Source: Apostichopus japonicus (taxonomy: Eukaryota > Echinodermata > Holothuroidea > Aspidochirotida > Stichopodidae). From it: DNA of 64,000 bases. The notes beneath the pieces were generated by a model, which saw only the letters and a list, made by a program, of their open reading frames with translations, was not told the DNA's origin and searched no databases. Of the stretch, positions 61,624 through 64,000 are shown piece by piece. The translations under genes were made by a program, and so were the position numbers. Each line of letters starts with the position of its first letter. Position 1 is the stretch's first letter. The DNA is taken from NCBI RefSeq assembly GCF_037975245.1, contig NC_092562.1:792001-856000 (forward strand), written 5' to 3'.

Positions 61624-64000
61624 AATGACATGGGATGGTCAAAATGCCTCCTTACAGCCAATTTGGTCTAAACTATGCATTCTGTCTGGTTATATAAGGT
61701 ATTCCTCCTTATCAATGTGAGAGTGAAATATCTGGGTAGAACCTCGTAGACTATAGACCCTCGAGGAAATTTTGAAACCATGCTCAAATTTTGGACCAAT
61801 AAAATTAAATCTTAGACGAAGAAGAGCTATGCAGCTTTTGTCTATAAGAGTCACTGACCCAATTTAAACCATTTTATCCATGAGTACATTTCTGTTAACA
61901 TTCCATTCCTTAGCTACATATATATACTTCTGAGATACTAAAGTGAGAATTTGGAAGTTTTCCCCACAAGCTTTTTTTCATAAGAGTTGATAAATATTCC
62001 AGATACAAAGATCTGCATTAAAATATTAGATATCTCAGATTCGTGGCGGTAAATCCTCGTCATACGATACAAGGTCGTGACTTTTGTCATCTTTTCGTAC
62101 AGCTGGCCTGAAGCTAAGTTATTCACTTGCAACTTAAAAAGATGTGATGTAACATAGATGTAAACAAGTCTTTATCGAATTATCGAAGGATTTCCCTCGG
62201 ACATCTCTAGACCAAAGACTTATAAATTTTGAGCGATGATTAAGCCAATTCCTAAAGGAATACCTCAGGCGATGTGTAATTAATTTATTCTCCCCCTTTT
62301 GCCTTAAATTTTGACAAGGAAGAAAGAAAAAAAGGTTTAATAAGCAGCCAGGCAACCACAGAAAGAAAGAAAATGGAAAGAAGTTACTCAATATTGTCTA
62401 CACTTCTTTTTTCTTCTTCTAGCTCTCTACGACTTCTTCAAGTTGACAAATGAAGATCGATATAGAGTGGTAGGAAAACATGAGCAGTGAGGACTGCTCG
62501 ATATGATCTCATTATAAAATGACTTGCAGACTGAGATGGATAAACACTGCCTATATTGAAAAGAAACGACCATTTGCTTTGCTTTAAGTCAATCTTAGAC
62601 GAGTTATAAAATTGAAATTTTTGTCTTTCTTTAGTTTGGGAGATACAGTAGCTATTGCCAAGGGCTTTGCTTTCCTCTTCAATATGTCCCTCAAAGGATT
62701 TGCGAAAATATCTCGACACCGTAGCAAAATTTATTAGATCAAATTTTGTACACTTGAAAAATGTTGCATTAAGGATCGAACGAATATTGGGTGGCTGGCT
62801 GACTTAGGGAGATATATTAAAAATTAAAATAAAGAGAGATAGAGAGATGAAGAAGAATAAAATAGATTAAACTCAATGAACTTTCTGAGACTCTCTCTCT
62901 CTCCACCTCTCTCCATCTCTCTTTCGTTTCATTATTAGAAAACGAGAGTTTCAAATGATTCCAACCGGTGACGGCATAATGAATATTGCAGAGGAGTTGT
63001 CTCCGACACATAGCCAATGAGAGATTGGGACGTCAATTTCATTTGATGTTGAGACTGTGAGCCTGAATCGAGAGGAGGGAGAGAAACAAAAGAAAGAAAA
63101 AAAATAAAATAAAGGAAAGGCGGGAATATAGGGAGAATAAAGACACTACGTTAGTTGGTTGATAGAGCATGAATGCACTTTTGAATTCCAAGGAGAGAGA
63201 ATTAACAAAACAAGTCAATACATCCACTCTATCCATCGATGAATTTGTTATCATTTGTACTTGACAGGGTGAAGACTCAAAGTACATCACTAAAAAGAAT
63301 GATCATTGTGGACACTCTCACAGAGAGAGAATTCTTTCAATCTTTAGAATTTAGGGTGGTGGATTGCAGAGTGAATTTATATCTAATCTGTTTCAGTTTT
63401 CAATAACGACAAGTACCGACCTACACAGGTTTTCAGAAATTTCATATCATTGAATATACATGTGACGTGATAATATTTGATTCGATATCATCATACAACC
63501 GATTGAATAGAATAGAAGTAAAAAAACACAATATAGAATGAAATGACATCAAGATGACATGAATTAATATAACATGAAATAAAAATAACATGTTATTTCC
63601 TGCCATGTTATTTCATGTATATGTTTATATTTATATGTGATTCCATGTGTTTTCACATCGTTCCATTTGATGTCATTTTATGTAATAGGCTATAATGATA
63701 AATCATATTTTTTTTCCAGTTTTGTGTCGTTCTAGACTATTCGCCAATTCCCACCGATTTTTTTTTTTAAACCTACCGAGAATCAATCCATTTATATATA
63801 TATATATTGTTTATCTTTCTTATTTATTTATTTTTTTCTGTCAAAGAAAGCAACTTAGTAGATAATTAACGAATTCGTTCAAGTCTGCAGAAGGAGACAA
63901 GCTTGTAATCTCTGAATTTCCCTTTGGCATACTACATTATCCATATAAGCTGTTCTTTTTATGTAAATCACATACAAACACAAGTACCTGTTCAGAGAAA
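61624..64000. other. gene-free stretch to window end
   Basis: No coding region is recognised. The stretch holds (TC)n near 62891-62925, purine patches near 63070-63120, and clustered short words CATGTTATTTC / ACATGAAATAA at about 63560-63620 that form local inverted repeats. Confidence 0.55.

Noticed and set aside
61189-61661. Overlapping F/G/V/R-rich open frames on the minus strand
   Set aside because: Translation of the CCGAA/CCAAA pentamer array; composition artefact.

Overview
The window is non-repetitive animal genomic DNA broken up by many simple repeats. It has the hallmarks of a metazoan, probably an invertebrate deuterostome and perhaps an echinoderm. The evidence is a two-exon DMRT transcription factor gene with a long intron, a tRNA-derived SINE, and a Gmr1-like Ty3/gypsy retrotransposon, a lineage first described from deuterostomes. 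The species assignment is inference only; nothing here is bacterial or organellar.

Layout. 1-20.6 kb: no recognisable protein gene. It holds many (TA)n arrays, one copy of a tRNA-derived SINE (8221-8400), a composite of inverted and direct repeats (13122-14864), and a 1.8 kb minisatellite built on a 65-67 bp unit with two nested higher-order forms (17399-19180). 20.67-26.89 kb: a complete, apparently young LTR retrotransposon on the minus strand. Its 671 bp LTRs look identical, it has a CTAC target duplication, and one open gag-pol frame has integrase before reverse transcriptase. 26.9-31.8 kb: gene-free, with a second SINE copy at 29247-29425. 31.8-36.3 kb: a block of tandem and mobile repeats made of a 2.86 kb (ATCT)n array, a 427 bp foldback/MITE-like element with a 6 bp target duplication, and a 22 bp minisatellite open in all three minus-strand frames.

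38.5-54.2 kb: the only convincing host gene, a DMRT gene on the plus strand. Exon 1 carries the DM zinc module, exon 2 carries the DMA domain, and a 14.3 kb intron separates them. The joined reading frame is 454 codons plus stop. 54.3-64 kb: no further gene; it holds a hairpin-forming triplicated 21-mer, more (TA)n arrays and a pentanucleotide array whose variants look like CpG decay.

The DMRT gene and the retrotransposon are functionally independent. The retrotransposon encodes its own capsid, protease, integrase and polymerase. The DMRT gene encodes a nuclear DNA-binding regulator of the doublesex/mab-3 family. The repeat-dense block and a G/C homopolymer tract lie within 7 kb upstream of the DMRT start. 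All similarity statements are by eye, with no database search.
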